In this document: positions 1 through 4,405 of the stretch, piece by piece
Numbering within the stretch: the stretch's first letter is position 1
Layout: each line of letters begins with the position of its first letter
NCBI GenBank assembly: GCA_030916555.1
Contig: JAUPWK010000046.1
Location: 1 to 7,474 of the forward strand
DNA from: Patescibacteria group bacterium
GTDB lineage: Bacteria > Patescibacteriota > Patescibacteriia > UBA9934
Direction of reading: 5' to 3'
Length of the DNA stretch: 7,474 nt
The notes under the pieces: generated by a model
The model's database searches: none
Told to the model about the DNA's origin: nothing
The model's input: only the letters and a program-made list of their open reading frames with translations
Position numbers and translations under genes: made by a program

Positions 1-53
1 TCCTTGTACTGAGCACCAAAACGCTCTTTCAGCTTATCTGCGGTGGTTGGCAT
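1..53 (-). CDS. N-terminal fragment of an unknown protein (cut by window edge)
   Basis: Reading leftward from ATG at 53-51 the frame is open to the window edge and begins MPTTADKLKERFGAQYK, 17 codons. The product cannot be recognised from this. The start is supported by a good promoter on the same strand: TTGAAT (92-87), a 17-nt spacer and TACACT (69-64), with the ATG only 10 nt after the -10 box. That geometry matches folD, dnaB and the permease in this window and implies a leaderless or nearly leaderless mRNA. There is no well-placed Shine-Dalgarno: a GGAG lies 16 nt upstream, inside the promoter. The gene is divergent from the cassette starting at 124. Confidence 0.6.
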   Translation of the reverse strand, partial: MPTTADKLKERFGAQYK

Positions 54-63
54 AGTTAAAGAA

Positions 64-92
64 AGTGTACTCCAAGGCCAATTTCGATTCAA
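64..92 (-). promoter_or_regulatory. Sigma70-type promoter of the leftward gene
   Basis: On the minus strand TTGAAT (92-87) and TACACT (69-64) are separated by 17 nt. The predicted transcription start, about 7 nt past the -10 box, falls within a few nt of the ATG at 53, so the transcript would have almost no leader. Confidence 0.6.
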
Positions 93-123
93 TTCCGGGC
101 GCTGAATACAAACCCTTTTCTAA

Positions 124-152
124 TTGACAAAAGTCAGATTTTTTGCTATACT
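124..152 (+). promoter_or_regulatory. Strong sigma70-type promoter P1 of the small GC-rich ORF
   Basis: A perfect -35 TTGACA (124-129), a 17-nt spacer and -10 TATACT (147-152), the latter preceded by TG at 144-145 (extended -10). It is the closest match to consensus in the window. Predicted transcription start is about 159, giving a leader of about 38 nt before the TTG at 197. Confidence 0.8.
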
Positions 153-162
153 CTCACCGCCA

Positions 163-185
163 GACAGGACTCTTTTTCCCCTGTC
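163..185 (+). promoter_or_regulatory. 5'-leader hairpin just upstream of the SD
   Basis: GACAGG (163-168) pairs perfectly with CCTGTC (180-185) around an 11-nt pyrimidine-rich loop. It would lie only a few nt from the predicted 5' end of the P1 transcript and directly abut the SD at 186. Such 5' hairpins often stabilise mRNAs by blocking 5'-end-dependent decay; that role here is inferred. Confidence 0.45.
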
Positions 186-192
186 GAGGAGG
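186..192 (+). promoter_or_regulatory. Shine-Dalgarno GAGGAGG that sets a TTG start
   Basis: GAGGAGG ends 4 nt before TTG at 197-199. The next SD in the window (478-483) has the same 4-nt spacing to its ATG, which supports choosing the TTG over the in-frame ATG at 233. Confidence 0.6.
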
Positions 193-196
193 CATT

Positions 197-349
197 TTGA
201 CCCAGACCGACACCAACAAGCAGACCGAGGAGATGAAGCGGGCCAAAGAGCCCCCGCGGCCGCCGCGGCCGCCGCGCGAGCTCATCCACCCCACCGACCA
301 CTCCGGCCGGCGCACCGAGCACGACGTCCACGACGACGACCTGCTCTAA
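197..349 (+). CDS. Small Pro/Arg- and Asp-rich protein of unknown function, 50 aa
   Basis: I do not recognise this protein. With the TTG start at 197 it is 50 aa: a polar N-terminus (TQTDTNKQTEEMKRAKE), three PPR units at codons 19-27 (251-277), and a His/Asp-rich tail ending HDVHDDDLL. Coding is supported by an optimal promoter, a GAGGAGG SD, and a strong codon-position bias: 49 of 50 third positions are G or C, against 22 of 50 second positions. No signal peptide or membrane segment is visible, so it is probably cytosolic and disordered. PPR repeats are the kind of polyproline run that slows ribosomes and calls for EF-P, so a leader-peptide role for the gene at 488 is possible. It is followed by three hairpins and has its own promoter and probable terminator. 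Base composition is far more GC-rich than in neighbouring genes. A structured non-coding RNA is the main alternative. Confidence 0.55.
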   Translation: MTQTDTNKQTEEMKRAKEPPRPPRPPRELIHPTDHSGRRTEHDVHDDDLL

Positions 350-368
350 TCGCAGCTTCGGCTGCGAT
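349..368 (+). promoter_or_regulatory. UUCG-tetraloop hairpin at the stop codon of the small ORF
   Basis: Perfect 8-bp stem, 349-356 with 361-368, closed as C(TTCG)G, the exceptionally stable UUCG tetraloop. It begins at the last base of the TAA stop. The downstream sequence TCCTTCCTC is not a T-run, so it is more likely an RNA-stabilising or ribosome-proximal hairpin than a terminator by itself. Confidence 0.6.
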
Positions 369-376
369 CCTTCCTC

Positions 377-400
377 GCGGTGAGAGCATCTTCTCACCGC
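377..400 (+). promoter_or_regulatory. Second hairpin after the small ORF
   Basis: GCGGTGAGA (377-385) pairs perfectly over 9 bp with TCTCACCGC (392-400) around a 6-nt loop. The 3' arm sequence also occurs at 152-160, overlapping the end of promoter P1. No T-run follows. Confidence 0.55.
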
Positions 401-403
401 AAC

Positions 404-437
404 ACACAAAACCTCACCTCACGGTGGGGTTTTGTGT
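404..437 (+). terminator. Long terminator-like hairpin, possibly bidirectional
   Basis: A 15-bp stem with one G-U pair (404-418 with 423-437) and a 4-nt loop, TCAC. The GC-rich top (CCTCACC/GGTGGGG) is followed by TTTTGTGTT, as in an intrinsic terminator. The A-run on the 5' side gives a matching T-run on the other strand, so it could also stop leftward transcription. It sits between the small ORF and the next promoter and would insulate the two genes, or act as an attenuator if P1 transcripts read on. See the alternative pairing with 460-468 in the findings. Confidence 0.65.
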
Positions 438-440
438 TGG

Positions 441-469
441 TTGACAAAAATGCAGTTTGACACAAAACT
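441..469 (+). promoter_or_regulatory. Promoter P2 of the 156-aa protein gene
   Basis: Perfect -35 TTGACA (441-446), 17-nt spacer and a weaker -10 AAAACT (464-469, 3 of 6 matches including the key second A and last T). The first nine bases, TTGACAAAA, are identical to those of P1 at 124-132. Predicted start about 476 puts the SD at the very 5' end of the mRNA. With so weak a -10, an activator or read-through from P1 may contribute. Confidence 0.45.
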
Positions 470-477
470 AACCGAGC

Positions 478-483
478 AGGAGG
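478..483 (+). promoter_or_regulatory. Shine-Dalgarno AGGAGG for the gene at 488
   Basis: AGGAGG followed by TCAC and ATG at 488-490. It is a full-strength SD with 4-nt spacing. It fixes the start of the 156-aa protein and contrasts with the SD-less starts of most other genes in the window. Confidence 0.75.
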
Positions 484-487
484 TCAC

Positions 488-958
488 ATGTTCTGTATTC
501 TCATCGAACAATTGACCGAAGACAGAGATCTGGGCATTGCACTGTCTACTCTCGAGGTGGGCGACATCTACATCTGCGAGGGTGGTGAAACCATGATTTT
601 TGACATCTTCGACAGCTCGGAGGCGGCTGAGAAGAAGATGCTCGAGCTTGAAACCCAACTGAGAACAGGGGAAAGAATCGAGCTGAGCCCGAACATCAAT
701 AACCGTTTTTTCGTCTGGTTCCACGGCCCCGACCAAAATCGAAATTACGTTGCCAAGTTCACCCAAGGCGATCTCCGGCACCGCTCACGTAAAGATGAGG
801 ACATCATTCTCATCGGGATCTGCGAGACGCCAGAAGCTGCGTACCAGCTCATCAACACCACCAACTTCAACGATGCTTACGCAGCTGCGCTGCGGCGTAA
901 GATCGCTGAAGCCAAGGCCGATCCGATCCTCACCTGGAGTGACGAGGGCGAAGCCTGA
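488..958 (+). CDS. Hypothetical protein, 156 aa, acidic, possible internal duplication
   Basis: Family not recognised. The ATG has an ideal SD and an upstream promoter, and the TGA stop is followed by an intrinsic terminator, so the gene is well delimited as a single-gene unit. There is no signal peptide or transmembrane segment; it looks like a soluble alpha/beta protein. Two segments resemble each other: a hydrophobic strand followed by D/E-S/T-x-EAA and a helix, at about residues 36-52 (IFDIFDSSEAAEKKM) and 106-122 (IILIGICETPEAAYQLI). This hints at two copies of one small fold. The C-terminal third is a charged helix (AAALRRKIAEAKAD). Codons are somewhat richer in G/C at third positions than in glyA or folD. 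Neighbouring genes give no functional clue apart from sharing promoter-proximal sequence and SD style with the small ORF at 197. Confident it is a gene; no function proposed. Confidence 0.8.
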   Translation: MFCILIEQLTEDRDLGIALSTLEVGDIYICEGGETMIFDIFDSSEAAEKKMLELETQLRTGERIELSPNINNRFFVWFHGPDQNRNYVAKFTQGDLRHRSRKDEDIILIGICETPEAAYQLINTTNFNDAYAAALRRKIAEAKADPILTWSDEGEA

Positions 959-961
959 CGC

Positions 962-992
962 ACACCCGACGCTAACGTGGGGTGTTTCTTTT
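962..992 (+). terminator. Intrinsic terminator after the 156-aa gene
   Basis: Stem ACACCC (962-967) with GGGTGT (980-985), one G-G mismatch, then ACG/CGT around a CTAA loop. The tract TTTCTTTT follows at 985-992. It starts 3 nt after the TGA stop and separates this gene from glyA. Confidence 0.75.
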
Positions 993-1005
993 GGGATATG
1001 TGCCT

Positions 1006-1033
1006 TTGCGGTTTCTCAAATCTCATCTACACT
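1006..1033 (+). promoter_or_regulatory. Candidate promoter for glyA
   Basis: TTGCGG (1006-1011), 16-nt spacer, TACACT (1028-1033). The -10 is identical to those of folD and the leftward gene at 53. It would give a leader of about 31 nt without an SD. An alternative is TGGACA (1035-1040), which has a good -35 but only a poor hexamer, TACCCG (1057-1062), 8 nt before the ATG; that would make glyA leaderless. The sequence does not decide between them. Confidence 0.35.
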
Positions 1034-1070
1034 CTGGACAATCCTATTAATCACCTTACCCGCCTTTGTT

Positions 1071-2321
1071 ATGGTGAATGTACTCAAGCTCGTTGACCCA
1101 GATATCGCCAAAACTCTCCAAGGTGAACTTGAGCGCGAGCGTTTTGGCTTAGAGCTCATCCCATCAGAAAATTTTGTGTCCCCGGCCGTACTTGAAGCCC
1201 TCGGTTCAGTTGCTACCAATAAGTATGCGGAAGGCTACCCAGGCAAGCGCTACTACGGCGGTTGTGAAGAGGTCGATAAACTCGAGTCATTAGCTATTGA
1301 ACGAGCCAAGCAATTGTTTGGTGCCGAACACGTAAACGTACAGCCACATTCCGGTGCTCCAGCGAATATCGCCGTATACGCAGCCCTCCTGGAACCGGGA
1401 GACACCGTACTTGGCATGGACCTCTCACACGGTGGTCACTTAACACACGGTCACCCGGTAACCGATTCCGCCAAACGCTATAACTTTATTCGTTATAAGA
1501 CCACAGAAGATGGTCGGATTGACTACGATGCGCTTGAAGCAACTGCGAAGGAATATAAACCAAAACTTATTTTAGTTGGCTACTCCGCCTATTCTCGAGA
1601 AATCGATTACGCTCGCGTTAAAAATATTGCGGAAGGTGTTGGCGCTTACGCCATGGCAGACATTGCCCATATCGCCGGACTCATTGCTGCCGGGGAGATG
1701 AACAATCCGGTACCACTATTCGATGTTGTCACCACGACCACCCACAAAACCCTCCGTGGACCCCGCGGCGGCATGATTATGTGCAAGGCGGCCCTCGCCA
1801 AGCAGATCGACAAAGCCGTCTTCCCCATGCTCCAGGGCGGCCCGCACATGCACACTATCGCGGCTAAGGCCGTAGCCTTTGGTGAAGCGCTCAAGCCCGA
1901 ATTCAAAGCCTACGGAAAACAGATTAAGTTAAATGCTCGCATACTTGCGGATGAGCTCACCATGCGCGGCTACAAGCTCATGTTTGGTGGCACAGAAAAT
2001 CACTTGATGCTGATTGATGTCACTCCCAAAAACGCTACCGGCGGAGAAGCGCAACACGCTCTCGACGCCGCCGGTATCACCTGCAATAAAAACATGATTC
2101 CAGACGATCCTCGACCACCCATGGATCCGTCCGGCATCCGCCTCGGCACCCCTGCCATTACCACCCGTGGCCTCAAGGAGGCAGACATGAAAAAAGTTGC
2201 TGATTGGATTGATCAAGCCATCATGAACAAGTCAGATGAAGCTAAACTCGCCGCCATCAAAGCTGAAGTCGCAGACTTCATGAAAGCGTTTCCGTTGTAC
2301 CAGGAGTTAAGTTACTTATAG
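1071..2321 (+). CDS. glyA: Serine hydroxymethyltransferase
   Basis: PLP-dependent cytosolic enzyme that interconverts serine + THF with glycine + 5,10-methylene-THF, the main entry of one-carbon units for purine, thymidylate and formyl-Met synthesis. The 416-aa length is normal for the bacterial family. Hallmarks run in order: ELIPSENF near residue 28, the NKYAEGYPGKRYYGG substrate loop at 50-64, QPHSGAPAN at 91-99, DLSHGGHLTHG at 117-127, D197-A-H200 in the cofactor-binding strand, and TTTTHKTLRGPRGG with the PLP lysine K226. The C-terminus has SGIRLGTPAITTRG at 354-367. The frame is open upstream to 750, but the conserved N-terminus begins at ATG 1071, which lies after the terminator of the preceding gene. 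No SD is seen. It is followed after 1 nt by the DHH gene, so the two are probably co-transcribed. FolD, the next enzyme of the pathway, is encoded 1.2 kb downstream. Confidence 0.97.
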   Translation: MVNVLKLVDPDIAKTLQGELERERFGLELIPSENFVSPAVLEALGSVATNKYAEGYPGKRYYGGCEEVDKLESLAIERAKQLFGAEHVNVQPHSGAPANIAVYAALLEPGDTVLGMDLSHGGHLTHGHPVTDSAKRYNFIRYKTTEDGRIDYDALEATAKEYKPKLILVGYSAYSREIDYARVKNIAEGVGAYAMADIAHIAGLIAAGEMNNPVPLFDVVTTTTHKTLRGPRGGMIMCKAALAKQIDKAVFPMLQGGPHMHTIAAKAVAFGEALKPEFKAYGKQIKLNARILADELTMRGYKLMFGGTENHLMLIDVTPKNATGGEAQHALDAAGITCNKNMIPDDPRPPMDPSGIRLGTPAITTRGLKEADMKKVADWIDQAIMNKSDEAKLAAIKAEVADFMKAFPLYQELSYL

Positions 2322-2322
2322 T

Positions 2323-3231
2323 GTGAAAATAGTTGTCACCGCCGGGCAGTCATGGGTAGATATTGATGCTTTCGCTTGCATCATCGCCTATACCGAGCTA
2401 CTAAAACTCGAAGGGAAAGAAGCCGAAGCCGTGAATCCCGGCACTTTAAACTCCTCAATCCCCGATTACCTGGCCAAGCTTGGTGAATATCAAACCGAGC
2501 CATCGGACATAAATTGCGCAGTTGCCTTGGTCGATATATCCGACCCAAAATACGTGTCGAGTTTTGTAAAACCGGAAAATGTGATCAAGGTATACGATCA
2601 TCATTTGGGTTTTGAGGATTATTGGGGTCAGCGAATCGGTGACGATGCACACATCGAATTCATCGGTGCCTGTGCAACCTTAGTCTGGGAAGAATATAAA
2701 AAGCGAGGCTTAGCCAATGCTATCGGCGCAAACTCAGCCACACTCCTGGCTGCTGCGATCGTTTCGAATACACTGAATTTCAAGGCCTCGATGACGAACA
2801 AACGTGATCGAGAAGCTTTCATTGAGCTATCGACCAGAGCGAAATTAACCGAAACTTTTAGCGCCGATTATTTCCGCGCCTGCGAGGCAAGTGTGGTAGC
2901 CGACATTTCCTCGGCCTTAAAAAATGACACGAAAGTATGCGACTTCCCGAATCTCGGTGCATCATTGGTTATTGGCCAGTGTGAACTCTGGAAGAGCAAA
3001 GACTTTATTCGTGAGCATCGCAATACAATTAGCGAGGCACTCGCCATGACTCCAAATTGGATCCTCACCTCTCCAAGTATCTCCGAAGGAATCAACCACC
3101 TTTATACAACTAACGTGAAAATGAAAGACTGGTTCACTCAAGCTATCAGCGCGAACTGGGATGGCGATTTCGGCACCACTGATCGTCTCTATCTCCGCAA
3201 AGAAATAATTCCAGCGTTACAAAAACTTTAA
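2323..3231 (+). CDS. DHH/DHHA2 family phosphoesterase (PPX1/prune/family II pyrophosphatase-like)
   Basis: Protein of 302 aa with the two-domain plan of the DHH superfamily, whose PPX1/PPase branch cleaves polyphosphate or pyrophosphate with metal ions. Motif I is QSWVDID (Q9, D13, D15), motif II has D71 (ALVDISD), motif III is YDHHLGF (D92-H93-H94), and motif IV lies in VSNTLNFKASMTNKRDR (N149). The C-terminal domain ends in LRKEIIPAL (R292, K293), resembling the SRKKQVVP anion-binding motif of DHHA2 proteins. Compared by motif position with classical family II pyrophosphatases, the first His is Gln and the motif IV Asp is Asn, so pyrophosphatase activity is doubtful. The GTG start lies 1 nt after the glyA stop and before the first beta strand. 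The nearest SD-like AGGAG is 16 nt away, suggesting translation coupled to glyA. It overlaps the convergent gene by 4 nt at the stop codons. The substrate is not predictable. Confidence 0.8.
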   Translation: MKIVVTAGQSWVDIDAFACIIAYTELLKLEGKEAEAVNPGTLNSSIPDYLAKLGEYQTEPSDINCAVALVDISDPKYVSSFVKPENVIKVYDHHLGFEDYWGQRIGDDAHIEFIGACATLVWEEYKKRGLANAIGANSATLLAAAIVSNTLNFKASMTNKRDREAFIELSTRAKLTETFSADYFRACEASVVADISSALKNDTKVCDFPNLGASLVIGQCELWKSKDFIREHRNTISEALAMTPNWILTSPSISEGINHLYTTNVKMKDWFTQAISANWDGDFGTTDRLYLRKEIIPALQKL

Positions 3232-3437
3232 ACTAGTCTAACGCGTCGCTCCAGGTTAGTGACCCGATGATCGAGTTCAGAAACCTGTGGAAGAATTGAG
3301 ATATCAAACATTTCCGCAACACCGTGGAGAATTTTGTTTTCCAATCGTAAACTTTCAGCTCGGATCTCATCCCTCATTTCAATTTTTACGTCGCTAAACA
3401 TCCCCTTCAAGATAGCAATGTCCTGTTTGTCGAACAT
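3228..3437 (-). CDS. Small coiled-coil protein, 69 aa
   Basis: Function unknown. The 69-aa product starts MFDKQDIAILKGMF and is almost entirely helical and charged. Its C-terminal half, LPQVSELDHRVTNLERRV, has heptad-like hydrophobic spacing of a coiled coil. Short proteins of this style (K-E/Q-D-L/I near the start, ending in an 'LPQ...HRVTNLE' segment) are, from memory, common in Patescibacteria. A promoter is visible on the same strand: TTTACA (3506-3501), 18-nt spacer, TAAAAT (3482-3477) with an extended-10 TG. No SD is present. Its TAA stop shares bases with the stop of the converging DHH gene. The cell has no other gene in this stretch, and the promoter plus plausible protein argue against a chance ORF. 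Confidence 0.65.
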   Translation of the reverse strand: MFDKQDIAILKGMFSDVKIEMRDEIRAESLRLENKILHGVAEMFDISILPQVSELDHRVTNLERRVRLV

Positions 3438-3476
3438 ATGAAAGCTATGACTAATTAATGCTGGGGAGTCAGAACT

Positions 3477-3506
3477 ATTTTATCACGTGGAGATTCTGGC
3501 TGTAAA
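3477..3506 (-). promoter_or_regulatory. Promoter of the small coiled-coil gene
   Basis: On the minus strand: TTTACA (3506-3501, 5 of 6), 18-nt spacer, TGATAAAAT giving an extended -10 with TAAAAT at 3482-3477. Predicted start about 3470, leaving a leader of about 33 nt without SD. It is divergent from the folD promoter, with 11 bp between the two -35 boxes. Confidence 0.55.
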
Positions 3507-3517
3507 TTAGCCACAAA

Positions 3518-3546
3518 TTGCCTTACACGCCACTTTCGGCTACACT
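3518..3546 (+). promoter_or_regulatory. Promoter of folD
   Basis: TTGCCT (3518-3523), 17-nt spacer, TACACT (3541-3546). The ATG at 3557 is 10 nt beyond the -10 box, so the predicted start of transcription lies within about 4 nt of the ATG and the mRNA is leaderless or nearly so. Confidence 0.65.
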
Positions 3547-3556
3547 AGCCCCAATT

Positions 3557-4405
3557 ATGACGGAAATTCTGAATGGAACCGTGCTTGCGAATAACATTAA
3601 ACGCAAGACAAAAACACGCATTGCAAAGTTAAAAAACCCACCCGGATTGGCCGTACTTTTGGTAGGAGAAAATCCTGCCTCAACGCTCTATGTCCGCCTC
3701 AAAGAAGAAGCGGCGAAAGACGTGGGTATTTACGTTGAAAAAATCACCTATTCTGAGTCTGTCAGTACTTCCGAACTCATTGAGAAAATCGAAAGTTTGA
3801 ACGCCCGTCCAGACATCCACGGCATCTTGGTTCAGCTCCCCCTTCCCAACCAAGACACCGACGCAGTCATTGCCGCCATTCACCCAGCCAAAGATGTCGA
3901 CGGCTTTCATCCCGCAAATCGTAAGGCTCTCCTAGACAATGCACCTGTACTTGTACCGCCCGTTGCTCTAGCAATCATGCGACTCATTCAAGCCACACGC
4001 CGCACGCTCTCACATCAAACAGCGGTCATAGTTGGAAATAGTGCAATTTTCGCCGAACCGATCATCGAGCTCCTCCGTGAAGCCGGCGTTCCAGCCACGT
4101 TCATAACGCGTGATACGCCTGCCTTATCCGCCGTCACGAGAGCTGCAGACATTATCGTTGTGGCGGTGGGCGAAGCTGGGTTCCTTAAACAAGATATGAT
4201 CAAAGAGGCCGCCATCGTAATTGATGTCGGTACAAACAAAATCGGCGCTAAAACAGTCGGAGACGCTGATCCCGCCCTAGAAGGGCATGTTGGTTTCTTA
4301 AGTAAAGTTCCTGGTGGCGTTGGACCGCTCACCGTAGCCTACCTGCTCACCAATGTCCTAAAAGCAATGGAAGCTCAAGAACGTGAAGGTGTGAATACGG
4401 ACTAA
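3557..4405 (+). CDS. folD: Methylene-THF dehydrogenase / methenyl-THF cyclohydrolase
   Basis: Bifunctional cytosolic enzyme converting 5,10-methylene-THF to 10-formyl-THF, downstream of GlyA. It is 282 aa, the usual length. Visible motifs are STLYVRLKEEAAKDVGI with Y45 and catalytic K49, VQLPLP with Q93, KDVDGFHPAN with D115, VIDVGTNKI at 221-229, and VPGGVGPLTVAYLL at 251-264. Two conserved loops are altered. The usual PCTPxGIM is PPVALAIM (134-141), and the dinucleotide loop GRSxxVGxP is GNSAIFAEP (160-168). Cofactor preference may therefore differ from NADP. The frame extends to a TTG at 3518, but that codon is part of the -35 box; ATG 3557 gives the family's normal N-terminus (TEILNG) and sits 10 nt after the -10. 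No SD. The stop overlaps that of the convergent permease by 4 nt. Confidence 0.95.
   Translation: MTEILNGTVLANNIKRKTKTRIAKLKNPPGLAVLLVGENPASTLYVRLKEEAAKDVGIYVEKITYSESVSTSELIEKIESLNARPDIHGILVQLPLPNQDTDAVIAAIHPAKDVDGFHPANRKALLDNAPVLVPPVALAIMRLIQATRRTLSHQTAVIVGNSAIFAEPIIELLREAGVPATFITRDTPALSAVTRAADIIVVAVGEAGFLKQDMIKEAAIVIDVGTNKIGAKTVGDADPALEGHVGFLSKVPGGVGPLTVAYLLTNVLKAMEAQEREGVNTD

Noticed and set aside
251..277. CCG-rich repeat considered as a CRISPR-like or microsatellite element
   Set aside because: It is only three in-frame PPR codon triplets inside the small ORF, with no spacers.
158..440. Known structured RNA (SRP RNA, tmRNA, RNase P RNA)
   Set aside because: The conserved motifs I know for these RNAs are absent, and the codon-position bias favours a coding ORF.
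124..444. 106-aa ORF on the plus strand, Ala/Arg-rich
   Set aside because: It is a shadow frame of the GC-rich 50-codon ORF. It starts inside the -35 box, before any possible transcript, and runs through all three hairpins.
146..781. Minus-strand ORFs at 146-409 and 419-781
   Set aside because: They are antisense shadows of the 197-349 and 488-958 genes; no promoter or SD was seen, and the products look like antisense translations of those frames.
750..1070. Upstream extension of glyA to 750
   Set aside because: It overlaps the 156-aa gene in another frame and runs through the terminator at 962-992; the conserved SHMT N-terminus begins at 1071.
3224..3260. Terminator between the DHH gene and the coiled-coil gene
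   Set aside because: Only short palindromes (TTTAAA, ACGCGT) occur, with no stem plus T-run.
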